A stretch of 64,000 bases of DNA. Origin: Bacteroidales bacterium (GTDB lineage: Bacteria; Bacteroidota; Bacteroidia; Bacteroidales; F082). Location of the stretch: NCBI GenBank assembly GCA_028277395.1, contig JANQGJ010000071.1, forward strand, positions 62,001 through 126,000, written 5' to 3'. The notes under the pieces were generated by a model. It saw only the letters and a program-made list of their open reading frames with translations, was not told the DNA's origin and searched no databases. Positions 55,889 through 64,000 of the stretch are shown in pieces (positions within the stretch are counted from its first letter, which is position 1; each line of letters opens with the position of its first letter). The position numbers were made by a program, and so were the translations under genes.

Positions 55889-56713
55889 CTAGACTGAAAT
55901 TTTTCCTCTGATCACCGGGTGCGGATCATAGCCGGTAACTTCAAAATCCTGGTATTTGAAATCGAAAATATTTTTTATATCCGGATTTATCCTCATTACC
56001 GGTAGTGGTCGCGGTTCACGGCTTAATTGAAGTTTTACCTGTTCCATATGATTCAGGTAGATGTGTGCATCTCCAAAAGTATGCACAAAATCTCCGGGAG
56101 TAAGATTTGTAACCTGTGCAATCATCATGGTTAACAAAGCATATGAGGCAATGTTAAACGGAACACCTAAAAAAGCATCGGCACTCCTTTGGTACAACTG
56201 ACATGATAAGCTGCCATTGTAAACATAAAACTGAAACCATGCATGACAAGGCGGAAGAGCTGCATTCCCTGCTTTAACATTATATGAAAACGATTTGGAA
56301 GTATCAGGAAGAACACTTGGGTTCCAGGCAGCAACAATAAGTCTTCTGCTATCCGGGTTTGACCTTATTTGTTCAATAACATTCTTAATCTGATCAATAT
56401 TGTCATTATTCCAGTTTCTCCACTGGGCACCATAAACCGGACCCAGGTTACCTTCACTATCAGCCCAGTCATTCCAGATTTTCACACCGTTTTCCTGCAG
56501 ATATTTAATATTGGTATCTCCCGATAAAAACCACAATAACTCATGAATAATTGATTTAAGATGTAGCTTCTTTGTAGTTACAAGTGGAAATCCATCTTTC
56601 AGGTCAAATCTCATCTGGTAGCCGAAAACACTGATTGTTCCGGTTCCGGTTCTGTCTTCTTTTTTATACCCTTTATCAATAATATGTTTTAAAAAGTCAT
56701 GATATTGTATCAT
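55889..56713 (-). CDS. thyA: Thymidylate synthase
   Basis: 274 residues. The nucleophile is Cys156 in [31 protein letters not shown] and [11 protein letters not shown] are the dUMP- and folate-binding segments, and the end RGKISV is typical. It is about ten residues longer than the E. coli protein; the extra length is just before the active site ([15 protein letters not shown]). It makes dTMP from dUMP with methylenetetrahydrofolate. It is followed by folA and preceded by a nucleoside transporter. Confidence 0.96.
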   Translation of the reverse strand: MIQYHDFLKHIIDKGYKKEDRTGTGTISVFGYQMRFDLKDGFPLVTTKKLHLKSIIHELLWFLSGDTNIKYLQENGVKIWNDWADSEGNLGPVYGAQWRNWNNDNIDQIKNVIEQIRSNPDSRRLIVAAWNPSVLPDTSKSFSYNVKAGNAALPPCHAWFQFYVYNGSLSCQLYQRSADAFLGVPFNIASYALLTMMIAQVTNLTPGDFVHTFGDAHIYLNHMEQVKLQLSREPRPLPVMRINPDIKNIFDFKYQDFEVTGYDPHPVIRGKISV

Positions 56714-56767
56714 AATAGCAATAGTAGTTTTAACAGTACTGATTAAAGTACCAGTAAGAACAATATT

Positions 56768-58279
56768 TTATCCCATTAAGGCTCCGACAATAGTAGCTGA
56801 AAGCAGCGATGCTATAGTACCACCAAGAAGTGCACGCATTCCATATTTTGACAGTAGTACTCTCTTTGTTGGTGCCAGAGACCCGATACCCCCAATTTGT
56901 ATTCCGATGGATGCAAAATTAGCAAATCCACATAACATATATGTTGCCATAATTACAGATTTTGAGTCTGCGAACACATTGGCTTGTTTCATTTCGGCAA
57001 GACTAACATAGCCAATAAATTCAGTCATTATTACTTTTTCACCAAGAAGTCTGCCTACGAGTGTAATGTCGGCGCCATCAACTCCAATAAGCCACATCAC
57101 CGGTGCAAAAATATACCCAAGAATAAACTGTAGTGAAAGCTCTTTATATTTTCCGTCAGTAATATCTGAAATCCACGAATTAAGATGGAACAGATCACCA
57201 ACTGATTTTGAGATGTAATTAAACATGGCAATAAAAGCAATAAAAACAAGTAGCATTGCAGCAACATTTACTGCCAGTTTAAGCCCCTGTGTAGTTCCAT
57301 TGGAGATAGCATCAAGCACATTTTTTCCGGCTTCTTCTCTTGGAATTTTTACATCGGAGTCAATCTTTTCAGTTTGAGGTACTAAAATCTTGGAAACAAC
57401 AACGGCTCCAGGTGCTGCCATAACAGAAGCAGTAAGCAGATGTTTCGCAAAAAGCATTCTTTGAACGGGATCATCACCACCCAGAAAGCTAATATAAACA
57501 GCGAGAACACCACCGGCAAGTGTTGCCATACCGCCCATCATAACAAGCAGTATCTCCGACTTGTTCATTTTGGGCAGATATGCCTTTATCATAAGTGGCG
57601 ATTCCGTTTGCCCAAGAAATATATTACCTGCAACTGAAAGACTTTCTGCTCCTGACAATCTCATAAATTTGGTCATAACCCACGCCAATGCGAAAACAAT
57701 GTACTGTATGATGTTCAGATAAAATAGTAAACTTGTAAGTGCAGAGAAAAATATAATAGTTGGCAGAATTTGTACAATGAAATTCACGTTTGCAATTTCA
57801 ATCTGGTCAGTTATAAACGATTTGAAAAGGAAATCTGTTCCGGCTTTGGTAAAATCCAGAATAAGTACAAATCCTGCCCCTACGAAATCAAATGCAGCAG
57901 CAATAAAAGGGACATATAATACACCAAGCGCCAACAGAAGTTGAAACAACAAACCTTTCCCAACAACTCCCCAGTTAATTTTTTTTCTGTTTGTACTAAA
58001 GATAACCGATATTACAACTAAAACTGCAATACCAGTTATTCCCCGAACCACACTCATAAAGCTTATCCCACTTTCGTTAAAGCTAAGAAGGTTGGTTTTG
58101 CTGTTGTTAGTTTTGACATCATTATTATTGGTATCCAGTTCTTCGTTAATAACATTTTCCGTTTCACTTTTGTTGAATGCAGTATCCTGGATATTTTCAG
58201 TCGTAAATCCAAGTAAAGCAAGTGAAAAAAAACCGACAAGGAAAGTTACGATCAATAAATTTCTTTTTTTCTTATTCAT
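56768..58279 (-). CDS. Concentrative nucleoside transporter (CNT/NupC family)
   Basis: 503 residues with an N-terminal hydrophobic segment and a long acidic, Asn-rich linker (about 30-65) that is unusual for CNT proteins. The CNT core follows: GQTESPLMIKAYLPKMNKSE is the signature substrate-site segment, and GFANFASIGIQIGGIGSLAP is the second hairpin loop. It couples uptake of nucleosides to sodium or protons. It lies upstream of thyA on the same strand (gap 54 bases), consistent with a pyrimidine salvage and synthesis operon. Confidence 0.92.
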   Translation of the reverse strand: MNKKKRNLLIVTFLVGFFSLALLGFTTENIQDTAFNKSETENVINEELDTNNNDVKTNNSKTNLLSFNESGISFMSVVRGITGIAVLVVISVIFSTNRKKINWGVVGKGLLFQLLLALGVLYVPFIAAAFDFVGAGFVLILDFTKAGTDFLFKSFITDQIEIANVNFIVQILPTIIFFSALTSLLFYLNIIQYIVFALAWVMTKFMRLSGAESLSVAGNIFLGQTESPLMIKAYLPKMNKSEILLVMMGGMATLAGGVLAVYISFLGGDDPVQRMLFAKHLLTASVMAAPGAVVVSKILVPQTEKIDSDVKIPREEAGKNVLDAISNGTTQGLKLAVNVAAMLLVFIAFIAMFNYISKSVGDLFHLNSWISDITDGKYKELSLQFILGYIFAPVMWLIGVDGADITLVGRLLGEKVIMTEFIGYVSLAEMKQANVFADSKSVIMATYMLCGFANFASIGIQIGGIGSLAPTKRVLLSKYGMRALLGGTIASLLSATIVGALMG

Positions 58280-58380
58280 AGATTATCACATTTCGGATTT
58301 GTTATTTTAAAACAGAGTAAACAGATTAATATTTGTGGAAGGTTTGTTGTACCTTTTGCTGATTCATTCGGGATTAAGAG

Positions 58381-58971
58381 TTATAACTTCCTTTGCTTAA
58401 TTTCGTCTCTGATCTTTGAAGCTTCTTCGTAGTTTTCATTTTCAATGGCTACTTTTAGCATCTCATCAAGTTCTGATATGGAGAAATTACTATAATCGGT
58501 TTCATCATCTGCAGTAGTAAATGTTGGATCAGATGCTTCAGGGTCGTCGCCAACAGGTTCATCTTCAAGAACAATTCCTGCATCCTCAATTATATTCTGA
58601 TAAGTATATATCGGGCAGCCAAACCTTAATGACAGGGCAACTGCATCGGAAGTTCTGCTGTCGATCTCGCTTATTTTACCCTGATGTTCACAAATTAGTT
58701 TTGAGAAGAATATCCCTTCATCAAATTTGTTAATTATTACTTCAGTAATATTAATTTCAAAGTGTTTGGCAAAATTAGTAAACAGATCATGTGTTAACGG
58801 GCGTGATGGTTTCATGTTTTCCAACTCAATGGCTATTGCCTGAGCTTCACCACTTCCTATAATAATTGGTAGTCTTTTCTTTTGTTTTGGGATTCCCAGA
58901 ATCAGGGCATAAGCACCACTTTGAGACCGGCTGTATGACATTCCAACAATTTCGAGCTTTACCTTTTCCAT
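58381..58971 (-). CDS. Bifunctional-nuclease-family protein with UvrB/UvrC motif
   Basis: 196 residues. The first 135 residues are a DUF151/BFN domain (LPIIIGSGEAQAIAIELENM, then IDSRTSDAVALSLRFGCPIY). The last 35 residues are a UvrB/UvrC-type helical hairpin (ISELDEMLKVAIENENYEEA), joined by an acidic linker. Relatives have been described as nucleases, but the true role is not settled. It is on the same strand as the nucleoside transporter gene, 101 bases upstream. Confidence 0.9.
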   Translation of the reverse strand: MEKVKLEIVGMSYSRSQSGAYALILGIPKQKKRLPIIIGSGEAQAIAIELENMKPSRPLTHDLFTNFAKHFEINITEVIINKFDEGIFFSKLICEHQGKISEIDSRTSDAVALSLRFGCPIYTYQNIIEDAGIVLEDEPVGDDPEASDPTFTTADDETDYSNFSISELDEMLKVAIENENYEEASKIRDEIKQRKL

Positions 58972-59268
58972 ACTGTAATAAATATTTGCTAAAATATAAA
59001 ACTTTTAGTCGTTATTCACCATATTCACACCTAGTTTTTGCATAATTACTAACAAAACTTTTTGCTGTATTTAATTCACTGTAAAACATAGCTGTAAGCA
59101 TGGACTTGTCATGATCAAAGTTCAAAAAATATTATGTTATAAATAATTGTTAATTGTGTTTTAATAACAATATCAATTATTATTACTCAGATTAAACCTT
59201 TATTTTTATTTTAGCGAACTTCTATGCAAACGATTTAATTTTAATTTAAATTAATTAATAAAGTAGTT

Positions 59269-61671
59269 ATGAAAAAAATTCTTATGCTTTTTGCTTTATT
59301 TGCTGCACCAGCGCTGGTTTCAGCAAGTGAGGCAGACCTTGTAATACCTGATGGTGTAAAAGATCAGTCGATCCTTTATTGGGGATTTCTGATAACATTT
59401 GCAGGTTTCCTTTTTGGATTGTATCAATTCATGAAAGTAAAAAAGATCCGGGCACATCAGTCCATGCTGGATGTTGCTCATGTGATCTATGAAACAGGGA
59501 AAACATACCTTATCCAACAAGGTAAATTTCTTGCCATTTTATTTGTTTTTATAGGTGCTGCTGTAGCTTTTTATTTTGGATGGTTGTCAGTAGATCCTGA
59601 AACAGGTGAAAACTTGTTTGGAGTGAGTGGTGTTCTTATGATACTGGGATGGACAATTATTGGTATACTTGGATCATACAGTGTTGCCTGGTTTGGAATC
59701 AGAATGAATACACTTGCCAATTCGCGAATGGCATTTGCATCATTGGAAAGAAAGCCCATTAAGCTGCTGAACATTCCTCTGAATGCAGGTATGAGTATAG
59801 GAGTTGTTCTTATATCGCTTGAGTTGATCATGATGTTGGTAATCCTGATGTTTGTACCTGGTGAATATGCCGGAGCAAGTTTTATCGGGTTTGCTATTGG
59901 TGAATCTCTGGGAGCCTCAGCATTAAGAATTGCAGGTGGTATTTTTACAAAAATTGCGGATATTGGTTCCGACCTGATGAAAGTTATCTTTAAAATTGGT
60001 GAAGATGACCCACGTAATCCAGGAACAATTGCAGACTGTGTTGGTGATAATGCAGGTGATAGCGTTGGTCCTACAGCTGATGGTTTTGAAACTTACGGTG
60101 TTACAGGTGTTGCCTTGATTTCTTTTATTCTTCTTGCAGTTACAAGTATAGATTTCCAGATTCAGTTATTAACCTGGATATTCCTGATGCGTATACTAAT
60201 GATCGCTACTTCAGTTGTTTCTTTCTGGATCAATAATGTATTCACAAAAGCAAAATATGCTCAGGCAGATGATCTGGATTTTGAAAAACCTCTTACTAAC
60301 CTTGTATGGATCACATCTATCCTTTCGATCATTGTTACTTTCGTTGTAAGTTATTACACAATTGGTGAACTACCAAATGATCTCTGGATTACTCTATCAA
60401 TTATAATTAGTGCCGGTACACTTGGTGCGGCATTGATTCCCGAGTTTACAAAAATATTTACCAGTCCTAAATCAACTCATGTTAATGAAGTTGTTGAAGC
60501 CTCGAAAGAGGGTGGAGCTTCTCTGAATATACTTTCAGGACTTGTTGCAGGTAACTTCAGCGCATTCTGGAAAGGTATGGTTTTCTTCCTCCTGATGTTC
60601 ATAGCTTATTATGCAAGTACCTACGGACTAAGCGATTTCATGATTTATCCTTCAATCTTTGCCTTTGGCCTTGTTGCTTTTGGTATGCTTGGAATGGGAC
60701 CGGTTACAATAGCTGTTGACAGTTACGGACCGGTTACTGATAATGCACAATCAATTTATGAATTGTCGTTAATTGAAGAAACTGATGGTATTAGTGAGGA
60801 AATTGAGAAAGATTATGGTTTTAAGCCTGATTTTGAAAAATCCAAATACTATCTTGAGGCAAACGATGGAGCAGGTAATACTTTTAAAGCTACTGCAAAA
60901 CCGGTACTAATCGGTACTGCTGTGGTTGGTGCTACAACAATGATCTTTTCTCTGATTTTGGTAATTCAGCATACATTACATGTTGAGCCAGCTGAAATAC
61001 TTAATCTGCTGAATCCATACACTATACTTGGATTCTTGTTAGGCGGTGCTGTAATATACTGGTTTACAGGTGCGTCAACTCAGGCTGTAACAACTGGTGC
61101 GGCAAGAGCTGTTGAATATATCAAGGACAATATAAACCTTGATCCTAATGCTCCTAAAAAAGCCGATGTTGAGAAATCAAGATCTGTTGTTAAAATATGT
61201 ACAGTTTATGCTCAAAAAGGTATGTGGAATATTTTTATTGCCATATTCTCTTTTGCGTTGGCATTTGCATTCATTTCTGCTCCATCCGGTTCTAACCTAC
61301 CGGTTTCATTATTTGTAAGTTATCTGTTATCAATTGCATTCTTTGGTTTATATCAGGCTATCTTTATGGCAAACGCCGGTGGTTCATGGGACAACGCTAA
61401 AAAAGTAGTTGAAGTTGACATGCAGGAAAAAGGTACAGAACTACATGATGCATCAGTAGTGGGTGATACTGTGGGTGATCCGTTTAAAGACACATCATCT
61501 GTTGCACTTAACCCTGTTATTAAGTTTACTACCTTGTTTGGGTTATTGGCAATGGAAATTGCAATTGCTCCTCAATTTAGGGCAATAGCACCTTATATTG
61601 GTGGTGTATTTCTGATAGCAGCATTGTATTTCGTTTACAGATCATTCTACAAAATGAGAATTAGAGGATAA
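59269..61671 (+). CDS. hppA: Membrane-bound proton/sodium-translocating pyrophosphatase (divergent type)
   Basis: 800 residues, about 16 membrane helices. The substrate site is clear: FTKIADIGSDLM, GEDDPRNP (244-251) and DNAGDSVGPTADGFETYG. The last differs from the common form of the motif, which has DCAGMAADLFE. The segment GNTFKATAKP has Lys540 where potassium-dependent enzymes have alanine, so it should not need potassium. It hydrolyses pyrophosphate to pump protons, possibly with sodium regulation as in the divergent subfamily. The N-terminal hydrophobic segment may be a signal. Monocistronic with a strong terminator. Confidence 0.93.
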   Translation: MKKILMLFALFAAPALVSASEADLVIPDGVKDQSILYWGFLITFAGFLFGLYQFMKVKKIRAHQSMLDVAHVIYETGKTYLIQQGKFLAILFVFIGAAVAFYFGWLSVDPETGENLFGVSGVLMILGWTIIGILGSYSVAWFGIRMNTLANSRMAFASLERKPIKLLNIPLNAGMSIGVVLISLELIMMLVILMFVPGEYAGASFIGFAIGESLGASALRIAGGIFTKIADIGSDLMKVIFKIGEDDPRNPGTIADCVGDNAGDSVGPTADGFETYGVTGVALISFILLAVTSIDFQIQLLTWIFLMRILMIATSVVSFWINNVFTKAKYAQADDLDFEKPLTNLVWITSILSIIVTFVVSYYTIGELPNDLWITLSIIISAGTLGAALIPEFTKIFTSPKSTHVNEVVEASKEGGASLNILSGLVAGNFSAFWKGMVFFLLMFIAYYASTYGLSDFMIYPSIFAFGLVAFGMLGMGPVTIAVDSYGPVTDNAQSIYELSLIEETDGISEEIEKDYGFKPDFEKSKYYLEANDGAGNTFKATAKPVLIGTAVVGATTMIFSLILVIQHTLHVEPAEILNLLNPYTILGFLLGGAVIYWFTGASTQAVTTGAARAVEYIKDNINLDPNAPKKADVEKSRSVVKICTVYAQKGMWNIFIAIFSFALAFAFISAPSGSNLPVSLFVSYLLSIAFFGLYQAIFMANAGGSWDNAKKVVEVDMQEKGTELHDASVVGDTVGDPFKDTSSVALNPVIKFTTLFGLLAMEIAIAPQFRAIAPYIGGVFLIAALYFVYRSFYKMRIRG

Positions 61672-61694
61672 ATTCTGAATATTTTCATATAGTT

Positions 61695-61740
61695 AAAGAG
61701 GCTGTTCAGGTATTAATATCCGGGCAGCCTCTTTGTTTAA
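61695..61740 (+). terminator. Intrinsic terminator after the pyrophosphatase gene
   Basis: AAAGAGGCTG (61695-61704) pairs perfectly with CAGCCTCTTT (61725-61734), followed by GTTTAA. It starts 23 bases beyond the stop. Confidence 0.8.
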
Positions 61741-61847
61741 TAAAATTAAAGCATGAATTTCCGCAAACGTATTCTATTAGTTAATAACTATTGTTAAATT
61801 TATAACAACTATTAGTTAAAAAATTGATCAGTCATTAATAAGATTTT

Positions 61848-61855
61848 TACTTTTG
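61848..61855 (+). promoter_or_regulatory. -7 element (TACTTTTG) for gcvP
   Basis: Exact TAnnTTTG with a TTG at 61824-61826. The leader of about 65 bases contains a six-pair hairpin GTAGAT-TCCAT-ATCTAC (61863-61879). It is too short to hold a normal glycine riboswitch. Confidence 0.6.
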
Positions 61856-61927
61856 CACTTTCGTAGATTCCATATCTACATTTTATAGGTTTAATCACTT
61901 TTTAAGGAGTAAATTATAAATAGCGTG

Positions 61928-64000
61928 ATGAATATTAAGGACTTCGTAAACAGGCATAACGGACCATCCGGCGATGATGTGAAAACAATGCTTGACAGCA
62001 TGGGTCTTGATTCTGTTGATCAGTTGATCGACCAAACAATACCTGAAGATATAAGATTAAAAAACTCACTGAATATTGAAGAGGGATTGTCTGAATATGA
62101 CTACCTGAATCATATGAGAAATATGGCTAAGAAGAATAAAATCTTTAAGTCGTATATTGGAATGGGATATTATAATACAATTGTACCTCCGGTAATACAA
62201 AGAAATGTATTCGAAAATCCGGGCTGGTACACATCATATACTCCCTATCAGGCTGAAATCTCACAGGGAAGACTTGAAGCTTTATTGAATTTTCAGACGA
62301 TGATCTCTGACCTGACAGGATTGCCCATTGCCAACTCATCACTTCTTGATGAAGCAACTGCAGCAGCAGAAGCAATGCTGATGTTCTATAATTCCAGACC
62401 CAGAGCAAGCGTTAAGAACAATGCCAACGTATTTCTTGTTTCTGAGAATATGTTTCCACAAACTATTGAAGTACTTAAAACGAGGGCCGAATCAAAAGAT
62501 ATTGAGTTAAAAATACAGAACTGCAGCGAATTTGATTTCAACGATAAGGTTTTTGGTTGTATGATCCAATATCCCGATCAAAAAGGAAACATTACGGATC
62601 ATAGAATAACAGTAAAAAATGCAAATGACAATAAGGTTCCGGTTGCAGTAGCAACTGATCTTATGAGTTTAACAATACTCACTCCTCCGGGAGAATGGGG
62701 TGCAGATGTTGTTTTCGGAACCTCTCAAAGATTTGGTGTGCCAATGGGATTTGGGGGACCTCATGCTGCATTTTTTGCCACAGTTGAGTCATACAAGCGT
62801 AATATACCCGGTAGGATAATCGGAATCTCAAGGGACAGGAATGGTGATGAAGCTTTAAGAATGGCGCTTCAAACCCGTGAACAGCATATTAAAAGAGAAA
62901 GGGCAACATCAAATATTTGTACTGCCCAGGCGTTATTAGCTACCATGTCAGGGTTTTATGGTGTATATCACGGAAGTGAAGGTTTGAAAAGCATTGCTGT
63001 TAGAATTCATAAGCTTGCGTCTGCATTATCTAAATCAATTGAACGATCCGGATTTAAGCAGGAAAACCTTCATTTCTTCGATACTCTTAATATTAAACTT
63101 CCTGATAGCTTAAATATTGAAACTCTGAGGTCAATTGCTAATGATCATAAGATCAATATCAGGTATTATGATGATGGTAAGCATGTGGGTGTAAGTATTG
63201 ATGAAACCACCAATGAAAATGATATTGGTCTGTTATCTGCTGTTTTTGCAAAAGCTGCAGGATTAAAAGAATTTGAACTTGCTTTCATTGAAGGGAATTA
63301 TAAGGATTCCGAATATTTACCTGAGAATTTAATAAGAAGTTCAGATTATATGATGCATGATGCGTTTAGGAAGTATCACTCTGAAACGGATATGATGCGT
63401 TATTTGAAGAAGCTGGAAAATAAGGATATTGCATTAAACAGGTCTATGATACCTCTTGGTTCATGTACAATGAAGTTAAATGCAGTTGCTGAACTTATGC
63501 CAATTAGCTGGCCTGAGTTTGCAGATATACATCCATTTGTACCGGAGTCACAGGCAGGTGGTTATCTGGAGATAATTGCCGAGATGAATACCATATTGAG
63601 CGAAGTTACAGGATTCTCTGCGGTTTCGTTTCAGCCAAACAGTGGTGCTGCAGGAGAATATGCCGGACTTCTTGTGATAAGTGAATATCAGAAAAGCATT
63701 GATCAGGGACACAGAAATATTTGCCTGATTCCGGCATCTGCACATGGTACAAATCCGGCGAGTGCAGTTATGGCAGGATACAATGTTGTTGTTATTAAAA
63801 CGGCAGATAATGGTAATATTGATATTGAAGACCTGAAGGCTAAAGCAGAAAAGCACAGCGATGAACTGGCAGCAATTATGATCACTTATCCTTCAACACA
63901 TGGTATTTTCGAAGAAGGTATCAGAGAAGTGATAAACATAGTTCATGATAATGGCGGACAGGTTTATATGGATGGTGCAAATATGAATGCACAGGTTGGG
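61928..64000 (+). CDS. gcvP: Glycine decarboxylase P-protein (partial, right edge)
   Basis: 691 codons are open from ATG 61928 to the right edge without a stop. The start FVNRHNGPSGDDVKTMLDSM is the characteristic N-terminus of single-chain GcvP. GMGYYNTIVPPVIQRNVFEN, IPLGSCTMKLNAVAELMPIS and HGTNPASAVMAGYNVV are further signatures. The lysine that holds PLP (in the HLNLHKTF region) is expected just past the edge. The enzyme decarboxylates glycine and passes the aminomethyl group to the H-protein. The usual full length is about 950 residues, so roughly 260 are missing. Confidence 0.95.
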   Translation, partial: MNIKDFVNRHNGPSGDDVKTMLDSMGLDSVDQLIDQTIPEDIRLKNSLNIEEGLSEYDYLNHMRNMAKKNKIFKSYIGMGYYNTIVPPVIQRNVFENPGWYTSYTPYQAEISQGRLEALLNFQTMISDLTGLPIANSSLLDEATAAAEAMLMFYNSRPRASVKNNANVFLVSENMFPQTIEVLKTRAESKDIELKIQNCSEFDFNDKVFGCMIQYPDQKGNITDHRITVKNANDNKVPVAVATDLMSLTILTPPGEWGADVVFGTSQRFGVPMGFGGPHAAFFATVESYKRNIPGRIIGISRDRNGDEALRMALQTREQHIKRERATSNICTAQALLATMSGFYGVYHGSEGLKSIAVRIHKLASALSKSIERSGFKQENLHFFDTLNIKLPDSLNIETLRSIANDHKINIRYYDDGKHVGVSIDETTNENDIGLLSAVFAKAAGLKEFELAFIEGNYKDSEYLPENLIRSSDYMMHDAFRKYHSETDMMRYLKKLENKDIALNRSMIPLGSCTMKLNAVAELMPISWPEFADIHPFVPESQAGGYLEIIAEMNTILSEVTGFSAVSFQPNSGAAGEYAGLLVISEYQKSIDQGHRNICLIPASAHGTNPASAVMAGYNVVVIKTADNGNIDIEDLKAKAEKHSDELAAIMITYPSTHGIFEEGIREVINIVHDNGGQVYMDGANMNAQVG

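Noticed and set aside
61856..61927. Possible glycine riboswitch ahead of gcvP
   Set aside because: The leader is only about 65 bases with one six-pair hairpin, too short for a glycine aptamer.

Overview
The window looks like chromosomal DNA from an AT-rich member of the Bacteroidota. The evidence is direct. At least six secreted proteins end in type IX secretion (T9SS) C-terminal sorting domains. Many genes are preceded by the Bacteroidota -7 element TAnnTTTG (often with a TTG about 20 nt upstream) and lack a Shine-Dalgarno sequence. RHS/DUF6443 proteins, an EFR1-type ferredoxin and an HTH-less NtrC-type regulator also fit this phylum. I saw no rRNA, tRNA or CRISPR array.

Layout. 1-4 kb: an S41 peptidase, a decayed T9SS cargo gene and an intact T9SS cargo gene. 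4.2-7.0 kb: a TetR-controlled module (TetR, START-like protein, extended SDR, DUF6483 protein) with the same operator-like 12-mer on both sides of tetR. 7.3-16.6 kb: a defence-type island on the minus strand. It holds an 8.1-kb overlapping set of three genes matching the class 2 DISARM order drmE-drmA-drmB, followed by a membrane-anchored HNH nuclease and two very small coupled genes. The usual drmC (phospholipase D) and methyltransferase genes are not seen. 17-20.9 kb: an HxlR/NTF2-like pair divergent from an SDR gene around an unusually legible two-site promoter region, a dead HigA-type antitoxin, and a serine hydrolase. 21-31 kb: mixed accessory genes (membrane protein, two-propeller T9SS protein, aquaporin Z, SDR, AraC-GyrI regulator with a partner protein, EFR1 ferredoxin, sigma-54-type response regulator).

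31-54 kb is dominated by cell-surface and secreted proteins. A minus-strand run from 44.8 down to 33.7 kb encodes a coiled-coil tail-fibre-like protein, an SBBP-repeat T9SS protein, an RHS-partner protein, an RHS/DUF6443 protein whose variable C-terminus carries a lipase-like GHSHG motif, and a small lipoprotein that is a good candidate for its immunity factor. Two very large T9SS proteins (GEVED, and VPS10-like propeller with PKD domains) and a BNR lipoprotein follow.

54-64 kb is mostly housekeeping: a TlpA-like thioredoxin, a nucleotide cluster (nucleoside transporter, thyA, folA, small lipoprotein), a bifunctional-nuclease-family protein, a divergent membrane pyrophosphatase with a clear terminator, and the first 691 codons of glycine decarboxylase gcvP running off the right edge.

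The most notable items are the reduced DISARM-like operon ending in an HNH gene, and the RHS-lipase/lipoprotein pair. All family assignments are from motif reading; no database search was run.
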